Both the position numbers and the translations under genes were made by a program. A stretch of DNA of 64,000 nt from the NCBI GenBank assembly GCA_017450065.1, contig JAFSYI010000022.1, positions 48,948 through 112,947 on the forward strand, given 5' to 3'. Below are positions 38,127 through 45,735 of this stretch, in pieces. The first letter of the stretch is position 1; the number at the start of each line of letters is the position of its first letter. The notes beneath the pieces are model-generated. The model was not told the origin of the DNA and did no database searches. It worked only from the letters and a program-made list of their open reading frames with translations. The stretch is from Lachnospiraceae bacterium (GTDB lineage Bacteria; Bacillota; Clostridia; Lachnospirales; Lachnospiraceae).

Positions 38127-38169
38127 AACTCACCCCTCCTTATGACCACTCTCTGTTTTCGATTTACCC

Positions 38170-38197
38170 GTAACTGTTCAGATCAGCACATATTTTT
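38170..38197 (-). repeat. Copy of the dispersed leader/TIR element
   Basis: GTAACTGTTCAGATCAGCAC followed by ATATTTTT matches the 37351 left end with two substitutions in the first 23 bases. It sits 44 nt before the 38126 gene start on the minus strand. The inner half with TTGACG is not present. Confidence 0.55.
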
Positions 38198-38229
38198 GAA
38201 GAATGCCCCTCTTTTAGCATTCATCCCGG

Positions 38230-38268
38230 TGTTAATATTTGCCTTATCAGCCCCATCATGTTAATATT
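38230..38268 (+). promoter_or_regulatory. Putative promoter with a 10-bp direct repeat
   Basis: TGTTAATATT occurs at 38230-38239 and 38259-38268, 29 bp apart. Between and over them TTGCCT (38239-38244), a 17-bp spacer and TAATAT (38262-38267) form a possible promoter for the gene at 38402. The repeats overlap both hexamers, as an operator would. A small hairpin (GCATGT/ACATGC, 38283-38300) follows in the leader. Confidence 0.45.
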
Positions 38269-38401
38269 ATTCCCGGGCACCGGCATGTTTAGGCACATGC
38301 ATAAAACCAGGACCATACTGCCTGACAGTTAAGTTCAGTATAACATGAAATCAGCCCTATCGTAAAGCAGATAACATATGCTCAGAGGTGGTGGAAAACA
38401 C

Positions 38402-40039
38402 ATGCAGCAAAGAATCACCCGGTTCAGGGAACGTATATACAGTCTCCCGGACAAAACCGTCCGGCTGCTCACCTATGCCGCATTTCTCATTATATCCTTC
38501 CTGTTCATGTATTCATTTTCATTATGGATAAGCCCCCGGTATAAGAACTGGTACGGTTGTGACGCAAGCTTCTTTACACTGGTCGGAAGAGGAATGCTGA
38601 AGGGCATGGTCCCATACAGGGATTTCTACGACCTTAAGGGACCGTATTTCTTCTTCATCCAGGCTCTCGGGCAGCTTATACACAAAGGTCATACGGGACT
38701 CTTTATCCTTGAGATCCTTTCCCTGTTTGCTTCACTTATCCTCATTTACAATATCGGAACCATGTATATATCAAAAAAGAAGACTCTGGGTGTTATTGTC
38801 TTCTTCCTGCTTGCATATATATCGATGCTGTGGGGCGGTAACTGCCTTGAGGAATTCTGCCTTCCCCTTAATCTGCTGGTCATATGGTTAAATCTCAGAT
38901 ACTTTTCACTTAACGGTATCAAAAAAAACCTGTACCTTACAGCCTTCATAACCGGCATCTGCTTTACTCTCATGGCCTTCTCAAAGATTACTGCGGGATC
39001 ACCACTTATTGGTCTTGTTGCCGGCGTCTTTATCCTTCTTCTCATAAATAAGGAATTCAGGCAGTTAGGGTATTATATTCTCTATCTTACTATGGGAGCA
39101 ATGATCGCTTTTCTGCCGCTGCTGATTTATTATGGTTATCATAACAGTATTCTAAAGATGCTCTACTGTACCTTCATCTTTGGTTTCAACCGTTCCAGGG
39201 ATCTCTCACACGCTGTCTCCGTTGATCTTGAAGTAAAGCTTTCCGGCGTAAGCTTTTCGATAGTATTTATTCTTCTGCATATGTTTAAAGGTAATTGCAG
39301 TACAGGCGTATCCCATACCGACACCCCTGATTGTGAACCGGACAAAATATCCGTTCAAAGTACCACAGAGATATCCGTCGGCGCCGGGAAAGGCAGCAAC
39401 AAAGAAAGAAACACATCGGATACAAGGCTTCCTCATAACATCAGCATACTCTTACTGCCGATGTCCGTAGTTACTTATCTTGCGCTTCATCTTGGTGACT
39501 CATTTATCTACTACTTCATAACGGGAATGCCCTGCATGCTCATGTCGCTCATCCTCTTCCTTAAGCTGTACGACCCGCTCATACTGTTTAAAGATCTCAG
39601 GCAGAGCCTTTGCTGGCTTTTTATATTTATCTTTGTATTCCATTATACGGGTGAAAGTATCGGTACCGTCAAGCTCTTCCTTAACAGATCCGATGAAGAA
39701 TTCCAGAGCAATTACTACAGGAACTCAAAAAACATGGGACTGCTGATCCCCGAAAGCGACAGGGACAGCGTCTTTTCATTTGATATTGACATGCAATGGT
39801 ATGAGATAAACGATATTCTTCCATGCAATAAATATATGGTCAATCTTCAGTATTTCATAGCTTTGGAGCCATCAATAGAGCAGGAGCTATTTGACTTTAT
39901 GGAAAACACCCCTCCCAAGTGGATGATATGCTCCAATACGCTTCCTGATTATCTTCCGCAGATGGACGGGATAGTCAGGCGTAAATATGACTGTATCTAT
40001 TCTACGGATGTCGGACTTGTTTACCTTCTGAGAGAATGA
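38402..40039 (+). CDS. GT-C glycosyltransferase-like polytopic membrane protein
   Basis: About 545 residues with some 11 hydrophobic segments. The first outer loop has MVPYRDFYDLKGPYFFFIQ; the D-x-K-G-P pattern is common in PMT/family-39-like proteins that use lipid-linked sugars. A Ser/Thr/Asp-rich cytoplasmic insertion of about 50 residues lies in the middle (about 300-345). The start is the ATG at 38402 with GGTGGTGG 7 nt upstream; the ATG at 38378 has no ribosome site. It is a lone plus-strand gene between minus-strand genes, so it is separately expressed. Donor and acceptor are unknown. Confidence 0.72.
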   Translation: MQQRITRFRERIYSLPDKTVRLLTYAAFLIISFLFMYSFSLWISPRYKNWYGCDASFFTLVGRGMLKGMVPYRDFYDLKGPYFFFIQALGQLIHKGHTGLFILEILSLFASLILIYNIGTMYISKKKTLGVIVFFLLAYISMLWGGNCLEEFCLPLNLLVIWLNLRYFSLNGIKKNLYLTAFITGICFTLMAFSKITAGSPLIGLVAGVFILLLINKEFRQLGYYILYLTMGAMIAFLPLLIYYGYHNSILKMLYCTFIFGFNRSRDLSHAVSVDLEVKLSGVSFSIVFILLHMFKGNCSTGVSHTDTPDCEPDKISVQSTTEISVGAGKGSNKERNTSDTRLPHNISILLLPMSVVTYLALHLGDSFIYYFITGMPCMLMSLILFLKLYDPLILFKDLRQSLCWLFIFIFVFHYTGESIGTVKLFLNRSDEEFQSNYYRNSKNMGLLIPESDRDSVFSFDIDMQWYEINDILPCNKYMVNLQYFIALEPSIEQELFDFMENTPPKWMICSNTLPDYLPQMDGIVRRKYDCIYSTDVGLVYLLRE

Positions 40040-40076
40040 TCCGTCTTATACATAACATCTCTTATCCCGGTTTTGC

Positions 40077-40688
40077 TCAGGGTATATGCTTCCTCGCCTT
40101 CTCATATCCTTCAAATACATAAGCATTGTACCCATGTTTTCCTGCTGCTTCGACATTGACCGGAGTATCATCAAAGAACAGGCACTCACCGGGAACCAGA
40201 TCATAGGTATCAGTAAGCAGTTCATATATTGCAGGATCGGGTTTTATAAGCTTAACCTTATATGACAGGATACCACCATCTGTAAGAGGGATAAAATCAA
40301 GCTCCTTTTCACAGTCGGTCTCCGCCATCCTCGAGAAATTGGAAAGGTACAATACTCTGTACCCTTTTTCCTTAAGCTCCCTTATCCACGGTTTGGTATA
40401 ATCATATTGGATAAGAAGTCCCGTCAGCTTATCATAGGTTCTTCTGAGCTCATTCTCAATCCCCGGATCGTTACGTACAAATCTGTCTATTATTTCCTTC
40501 TGTGTGAGCACTCCCCTGTCATACTCACTCCAGTCCTTTGTCAGCACACTGGCTCCGGCTATCCTCTTCTGAATATCCTCTTCGTATCCGAATCCCGCTA
40601 TGAAATCCTTCCAACAGAAATCAACCAGCACATTTCCGATATCAAATATTATTGTTGTGATCTTCATATCCTTTTCAATATTCCTCAT
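40077..40688 (-). CDS. HAD-superfamily hydrolase, subfamily IA (YihX-like)
   Basis: 203 residues. TIIFDIGNVLVDF holds the nucleophile Asp and, in place of the second Asp, Asn followed by Val, as in the YihX/epoxide-hydrolase-N-terminal-like group. YLSNFSRM is motif II, and CLFFDDTPVNVEAAGKHGYNAYVF is motif IV. Substrate is probably a sugar phosphate or nucleotide, not determinable here. The ATG at 40688 is used; one at 40667 is too near its AGGA. A variant of the leader motif (GTAACTATTCCGG, 40722-40734) lies 34 nt upstream. Confidence 0.8.
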   Translation of the reverse strand: MRNIEKDMKITTIIFDIGNVLVDFCWKDFIAGFGYEEDIQKRIAGASVLTKDWSEYDRGVLTQKEIIDRFVRNDPGIENELRRTYDKLTGLLIQYDYTKPWIRELKEKGYRVLYLSNFSRMAETDCEKELDFIPLTDGGILSYKVKLIKPDPAIYELLTDTYDLVPGECLFFDDTPVNVEAAGKHGYNAYVFEGYEKARKHIP

Positions 40689-40762
40689 ATTATTCTTCTT
40701 GCTCTCGTTTATTACATATCTGTAACTATTCCGGACACCGGGCCTGTTTATCCGCTTTCATA

Positions 40763-42055
40763 TCATAATGACAACAGATTAAAATACTCCCTGATCTCTT
40801 CCTCCGGGGCACTGATCCTCCCCTGGATCATCTGTGGCGATCCTCCGCCCTTTGCACCGAAGCGTTCCTTAAGGCCTGCTGCCAGTTCTCTCGAATCATG
40901 GTCCCTGCTGCCTGCATTATAGCGGTAACCATGCCCGTCATCTCCGGCAAATATCCCGACGTATCCTTCATATTTCCCGGTAAGCGTATTATATATATCC
41001 TTCATGATATCGGCGGGATAATCACTATCCACAAAAACAAGACGCATTTCATCTCCGTCCGCATTCATTATCCTGTCCGTGATCGTCTGTTTTAATATTT
41101 CATTTACCCTGTATTTAAGCTCCGCTATTTCCTTCTTATGCTGTTCAACCATGGAAGGAACGTTTACAGCCTCGGTTGACAGAGCCCTTGCCGTTTCCGT
41201 AAGAAGATCATGCTCCCTATTAATATACTCAAGTGCACGTCGTCCGCAGAGCATCGATATCCTGATACCGCCCTTCCAGCTGATCACTGAGATGACCTTT
41301 ATTATCCCGATCTCGCCCGTCCTTGCAACATGCGGCGCACAGCAGGCACAGACATCAAGACAATCAGAGTACGATGAATCCGTCATACCGCCTATCACTA
41401 TCAGTCTCACCTGACCCTCAATGTCAATCTTGCTCCTGTAGTCTATGTCTTTAAGCTCATCCTTCGCCGGATAGCAGTCCTTTATGGTCAGATTGGCATA
41501 TATGGCCCTGTTTGCCTCTTTCTCGGCTTCGATCACATCCTCGTATGTGATCGCTCCGTTAAGATCAAGCGTTACAAAGCCCGTATCACTTAAGTGGAAT
41601 CCCACATTGTCAAAGCCGTACCGGTTATGTATCACGCCCGTAAGAATATGCTCACCGCTGTGATTCTGCATCCTGTCATAGCGGTCATCCCAGTCAAGCC
41701 TGCATAAGACCCTGCTCCCTGCTTCAACAGGTTTATCAACAATATATCTGATCAGATCGTCATGGACCGCATCGCCTCTTCTTATAATTCCTTCCGTAAG
41801 CTTTATGCAGCTCTCCCCGGCTTCCGGGGTTATTGTGTTTTCTGCCATATCCTGCGCTGCCGGACCCGCTTCCTTCCCATTACCCGTATTCACTATACTC
41901 AGCGTTCCGGTATCCGCATTCTGACCACCCTCTTCGGGGAAGAAAATGGATTCGTCAAGCTCAACATAGTACCGTCCGTCATCAAGCTTTCCTGATGCGG
42001 TCACAACCGTCTCATATTCTTTTATATAGCTGTCAGTCTCATATATTTTTCTCAT
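40763..42055 (-). CDS. AlaX-type alanyl-tRNA editing protein with DHHA1 domain
   Basis: About 430 residues. The editing domain has NHSGEHILTGVI (HxxxH zinc ligands) and VCACCAPHVARTGEIGIIKV (Cys and His ligands), the two halves of the AlaRS editing site. After a helical linker, a DHHA1 domain ends in FGAKGGGSPQMIQG. It removes serine or glycine wrongly loaded on tRNA-Ala. An insertion rich in Gly and Glu (about 50-85) is unusual. I use the ATG at 42055, with GGA in TTGGAAAAA upstream; the TTG at 42064 has no site. It starts 18 nt after the SGNH gene ends. Confidence 0.88.
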   Translation of the reverse strand: MRKIYETDSYIKEYETVVTASGKLDDGRYYVELDESIFFPEEGGQNADTGTLSIVNTGNGKEAGPAAQDMAENTITPEAGESCIKLTEGIIRRGDAVHDDLIRYIVDKPVEAGSRVLCRLDWDDRYDRMQNHSGEHILTGVIHNRYGFDNVGFHLSDTGFVTLDLNGAITYEDVIEAEKEANRAIYANLTIKDCYPAKDELKDIDYRSKIDIEGQVRLIVIGGMTDSSYSDCLDVCACCAPHVARTGEIGIIKVISVISWKGGIRISMLCGRRALEYINREHDLLTETARALSTEAVNVPSMVEQHKKEIAELKYRVNEILKQTITDRIMNADGDEMRLVFVDSDYPADIMKDIYNTLTGKYEGYVGIFAGDDGHGYRYNAGSRDHDSRELAAGLKERFGAKGGGSPQMIQGRISAPEEEIREYFNLLSL

Positions 42056-42072
42056 TTTTTCCAATATCTATG

Positions 42073-43503
42073 TTATTCACCGGATTGTTCACCTTCTTCG
42101 GAATTACTGTCCGGATTATCATTCCCCGGTTCCTCCGGCTTGGGTTCCTCCTGTTTAGGCTCTTCCTGCTTCGGTTCCTCCAGCTTGGGTTCCTCCTGCT
42201 TTGGCTCCTCATGAAGAGGTTCTTCAGGCTTTTCAGGCTCAGGTGTAAGCTGAAGTGTCGGCTGGGGTGTAGGCTGTGGGGTCGGAACCGCAGTCGGCTG
42301 CTCGGCCGGTTTTACTTCATTCTGTTTATTCTGCTCATCATAAGGCTTCTGTTCTTCCTTCTTCTCCTCATAATAAGGCTCCTGCGTGGGCACAGGCGTA
42401 GGGATATCCGTAACCGCAGGCATGAAATTCGGTATCTGGAATGTGTAATCATCACTCTCTATCTTAGTTGTCTGCGGAAGAACGGGTTCCTCCGTCATTA
42501 TCTCTTTATATTCTCCTCTTGGTTTTACATAATGGACAACGAATTCCCCCTCATCCGAAACTCCGGGTACCGGATGGTGGATGATGTAATCAAGGATATC
42601 ATTATATGCCGATGCCTTGTAATGAAGTCCGTCCCCGGAATCATATTCCTTCTTTATGCTGCCATTGTCATCCTTAAGTATCGAAGCAACGTCAAGATAG
42701 TGCAGCCCCTTCTCAACAGCCAGTCCGTATAAGAACTCATTATACTTATCAACCCATTCATTCTTTACAGACCCTCTGTACCTTCCGTTATCATCAACGG
42801 GCCAGATGGACATTAATACAATATGCCTGTCACCCGCAAGCTCGATTATCCTGTCAACCAGCTCAGTATAGGTACTTTCATACTTATCCTCAGGCATCCC
42901 GTTAAGACCGTTAACGCCATAGCATACATAAATGACCGGTTCACTGTGCGCCCTCAGATAATCCGACAGTGTATATTTGTTTCCCGAGTTCTGTGTAAAG
43001 GTTGTGGACAGTACCTGCCAGTGTGATATACCGATCTTGGCCAGTGCGTTGGAATCCGAAACAAAGCCGTAACTCACCATTGCCACCGTACGTGAATCCC
43101 CGAGGAAAACACAATTGTTCATATATCCGTCCCGGGTGTTTTCATTGTATGCAAGAACAGTCGGATCCTCCTCGGCCTTCTCCACATACTTTTCATTCTG
43201 AAGTACCAGGGAATCATCATCAACCGAGGATACCGCAACCCTGTTTCCCTTTTCGTCAATGATGTAAATTACATTACCTTCCTCATCCTTTTCCACACCG
43301 GCGACCTCGGCAGGCCTGGTTGAAATACTGAGCGCGACAAGTATGATGACAAGTATCGCCACCAGTATGACCGCGCTTCCGACAGCATATTTATTCCGCA
43401 GGAAACGTTTGGCTCCCGCAGGCATACGGTCAACGATATTTCTCACCCATCTTATCCGAAGAATATTCTTTTTCAGACTTCGTTTTCTTCTTTTTTTACT
43501 CAT
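42073..43503 (-). CDS. Membrane-anchored SGNH/GDSL hydrolase with Pro/Glu-rich tail
   Basis: About 476 residues: very basic N-terminus (KKRRKRSLKK), a membrane helix (about 43-63), then an SGNH domain with VFLGDSRTVAM (nucleophile Ser), VCYGVNGL (oxyanion Asn) and GDGLHYKASAY (Asp-x2-His). The last 120 residues are Pro, Glu and Thr rich, with repeated EEPKQ/EEPKP units coded by tandem repeats near 42110-42300. Such a tail may span or bind the cell wall. Start is uncertain: ATG at 43503 suits the topology but has no clear ribosome site, nor has the ATG at 43563. Likely action is removing or moving acyl groups on wall polymers. Confidence 0.8.
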   Translation of the reverse strand: MSKKRRKRSLKKNILRIRWVRNIVDRMPAGAKRFLRNKYAVGSAVILVAILVIILVALSISTRPAEVAGVEKDEEGNVIYIIDEKGNRVAVSSVDDDSLVLQNEKYVEKAEEDPTVLAYNENTRDGYMNNCVFLGDSRTVAMVSYGFVSDSNALAKIGISHWQVLSTTFTQNSGNKYTLSDYLRAHSEPVIYVCYGVNGLNGMPEDKYESTYTELVDRIIELAGDRHIVLMSIWPVDDNGRYRGSVKNEWVDKYNEFLYGLAVEKGLHYLDVASILKDDNGSIKKEYDSGDGLHYKASAYNDILDYIIHHPVPGVSDEGEFVVHYVKPRGEYKEIMTEEPVLPQTTKIESDDYTFQIPNFMPAVTDIPTPVPTQEPYYEEKKEEQKPYDEQNKQNEVKPAEQPTAVPTPQPTPQPTLQLTPEPEKPEEPLHEEPKQEEPKLEEPKQEEPKQEEPKPEEPGNDNPDSNSEEGEQSGE

Positions 43504-43594
43504 AACTTTTATTTTATCACAATTCCGCGCAAAAATCACCTTCCGCTTACCCGGCGCCCTCATTCAGGTAACGCAGTAATGCTTTATTATGACT

Positions 43595-43648
43595 GACGGA
43601 CGGATACGTTTATCGAAATATTCCGTCTCATAAACGTACCCATCCGTC
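43595..43648 (-). other. Long RNA hairpin across the fucosyltransferase stop codon
   Basis: Arms 43595-43613 and 43630-43648 pair over 19 positions with a 16-base loop. Two DNA mismatches become G-U pairs in the minus-strand RNA only, so that transcript folds fully. One arm includes the last codons and stop of the 43628-44719 gene. No U-run follows, so it is not a typical terminator; an RNA end-protecting or processing site is possible. Confidence 0.65.
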
Positions 43649-44719
43649 AAAATGTTTCATCTCATTATCCCTGTCCTTTAAATACGACGCGGGATATACC
43701 GTGATATGCTCCTCATTACCGTTAAGCAGCGCTCCCCACTGACTGAAGGTGGAATTGGCGATAATATTATGTCTGCACAGGCTCATAAGCTGCATATCCC
43801 TGAAGCTGTCATTTCCTTCATTACCTGTTACTATGCATTTATTATCAAGCCATGCGAACTCCTCCCGTACAAACCCGGGATCATCCGAAAAGATGAAGAA
43901 CCGGGGTTCCCTGACCTTTCCTTTAATATAACCGGCCGCTTTTTCATAATATTCTCTTCCCAGCGCCACAAACATATCCGCATAGAGTCCTGAGAGATAA
44001 TCACCTCTTCTTACATGAAGACTTACGGAATCGCATGACATTATCTCATCTGCAAGCCTTCTGTTCCTGTCATCCGTTATATCCGGGAACCTGAAATGCC
44101 TGCGCATTTCATCAAGCCTGCCCCTTAAATATTTTTCCTCGATCCAGAAGCCGGTCATATACCAGTCCCCGCTTATATCAAGGTGGGTGACTTTATCATA
44201 CATTTCATTATATGTACTATTTGCCGAACCGTTCACGTTTACATCATCATTGCATATCTTCCCGCCCAGCTGATCGATCATATAAGGTTCCCGTTTCTTT
44301 AGCGTAAATTCACGTATGATCCTGTTCGGATATCTTCTTAACTTCTCAAACCCTGCTGCCTGCGCCTGTGTGAATCTGCCATGTCTGAAGCTCTGTTCCG
44401 GCCTGAAGGAATCAAGGACACTTTCCTTGTCAAAAGACTTCGCTCCGCCGGTGATCATGTTCTTTGGCTGTAAGAGATTGGGAATAATTCCGACTGTCCT
44501 GAACAGTTCTCCCTTTGTCGCCTCTTCCACATCGAAATCCGAATGTCTCGCAGCACCGAATATCCTCTGCAGCTCATAACCATGATGGTCATCATTTGCA
44601 TAGAACCAGGTCAGATCCGCCTTAACCTGTGTGTCTTTATATAAGTTTTTAAGAAAGCGGTAGAAGGAATACTGAAACATCTGATTCCCCAGACCGCTTG
44701 TAAACCGTACTATTATCAT
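43628..44719 (-). CDS. Alpha-1,2-fucosyltransferase-like, GT11 family
   Basis: 363 residues. MIIVRFTSGLGNQMFQYSFY is the family N-terminus, SLHVRRGDYLSG with His235-x-Arg237-Arg238-x-Asp240 is the GDP-fucose-binding motif, and ANSTFSQWGALL closes the site. GT11 enzymes add alpha-1,2-fucose to galactose on surface glycans, which in gut bacteria can mimic host blood-group sugars. Its ATG overlaps the stop of the GT2 gene by one base (TAATG), showing tight coupling. The acceptor cannot be told. No GDP-fucose synthesis genes are in the window. Confidence 0.92.
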   Translation of the reverse strand: MIIVRFTSGLGNQMFQYSFYRFLKNLYKDTQVKADLTWFYANDDHHGYELQRIFGAARHSDFDVEEATKGELFRTVGIIPNLLQPKNMITGGAKSFDKESVLDSFRPEQSFRHGRFTQAQAAGFEKLRRYPNRIIREFTLKKREPYMIDQLGGKICNDDVNVNGSANSTYNEMYDKVTHLDISGDWYMTGFWIEEKYLRGRLDEMRRHFRFPDITDDRNRRLADEIMSCDSVSLHVRRGDYLSGLYADMFVALGREYYEKAAGYIKGKVREPRFFIFSDDPGFVREEFAWLDNKCIVTGNEGNDSFRDMQLMSLCRHNIIANSTFSQWGALLNGNEEHITVYPASYLKDRDNEMKHFDGWVRL

Positions 44720-45705
44720 TATTGTCTTTTTACCAGCTTCTCAAATATGCACTTCGTGCTGTATCGCGGCAGCGACACCGGCTTATCCTTCATGACCACA
44801 TGCTTTATATTGTATTCAAACATATCCTCAAGGAATTTCTTATTATCCTTATCCGGTTTATGCAGATACATGTTAAGCGCCGTCAGGAAATCCTTCTTAC
44901 AGCGGATCTCAGCATGACCGGTGAGTCCCACCGACTCCTCCACCCACTTAGTCATCGTCGAATTAAGATAGCAGTCATCCTTAATAAGGTTTCTCTGCAT
45001 CGCTATAGAGTTCCAGTTGCTTCCTCCGCTCTTCTTAACATATCTCCAGGCGCTCATCGCTTCATCCATCCTGTATATGTCTCCCTGAATAAGAAGAAAG
45101 AGAAGGATAAGCGCATCATCAACAAAATCATGAGCTCTGTACAGGATCGTATAATCATACCTTCCTTCAGTATAAATATTCCTTGATACCACAGATGCAT
45201 AATGACCCGGCCACTTCCCGGAATGTTTATAATCATCATAAGTAAACTTCCCGGACCACCTGTACAGGTCTCCTACCTTAAGCATCTGCGCGTCTGTTAT
45301 TTCGTTCCCGTTTTCATCCACCATCATGCAGTCATGAGTACATGCGATATACTCAGGATGTTCCTCAAGAAACGTCACCTGCTTCTGCAGTTTATGCTCA
45401 TCTGTCCAATAATCGTCACCCTCAAGATAAGCAAGGTATTCTCCTCTGCACTCCATGGTGGTATTATAGACATTAAGCGTGGGCCTTCCGAAATTCTTCT
45501 CACGGAAGAGCAGCCTGACCTTATCGGGGTATTCTGCTGCCACCCTGCTCAATATCTCCCGGGTAGAATCGGTCGAACAGTCCTCTCCGACCACTACCTC
45601 AAACGGGAAATCTGTTTCCTGTTCACAGACGCTCCTTAAAGCCTTCTCTACATATTTCTCATGATTGTATGTGATAAAGATCACACTCAGCTTAACTTCG
45701 TTCAT
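44719..45705 (-). CDS. Family 2 glycosyltransferase
   Basis: 328 residues. LSVIFITYNHEKYVEKALRSVCEQ, VVGEDCSTDSTREIL and YLAYLEGDDYWTDEHKLQKQV (DD metal site) are the GT-A fold of bacterial GT2 enzymes for branched surface glycans. There is no membrane segment. It lies 30 nt after the ABC flippase gene and is coupled to the fucosyltransferase, so all three probably assemble and export one oligosaccharide. Specificity cannot be stated. Confidence 0.9.
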   Translation of the reverse strand: MNEVKLSVIFITYNHEKYVEKALRSVCEQETDFPFEVVVGEDCSTDSTREILSRVAAEYPDKVRLLFREKNFGRPTLNVYNTTMECRGEYLAYLEGDDYWTDEHKLQKQVTFLEEHPEYIACTHDCMMVDENGNEITDAQMLKVGDLYRWSGKFTYDDYKHSGKWPGHYASVVSRNIYTEGRYDYTILYRAHDFVDDALILLFLLIQGDIYRMDEAMSAWRYVKKSGGSNWNSIAMQRNLIKDDCYLNSTMTKWVEESVGLTGHAEIRCKKDFLTALNMYLHKPDKDNKKFLEDMFEYNIKHVVMKDKPVSLPRYSTKCIFEKLVKRQ

Positions 45706-45735
45706 TATTCTCCGTCTTCATACAGGCTCTTAATG

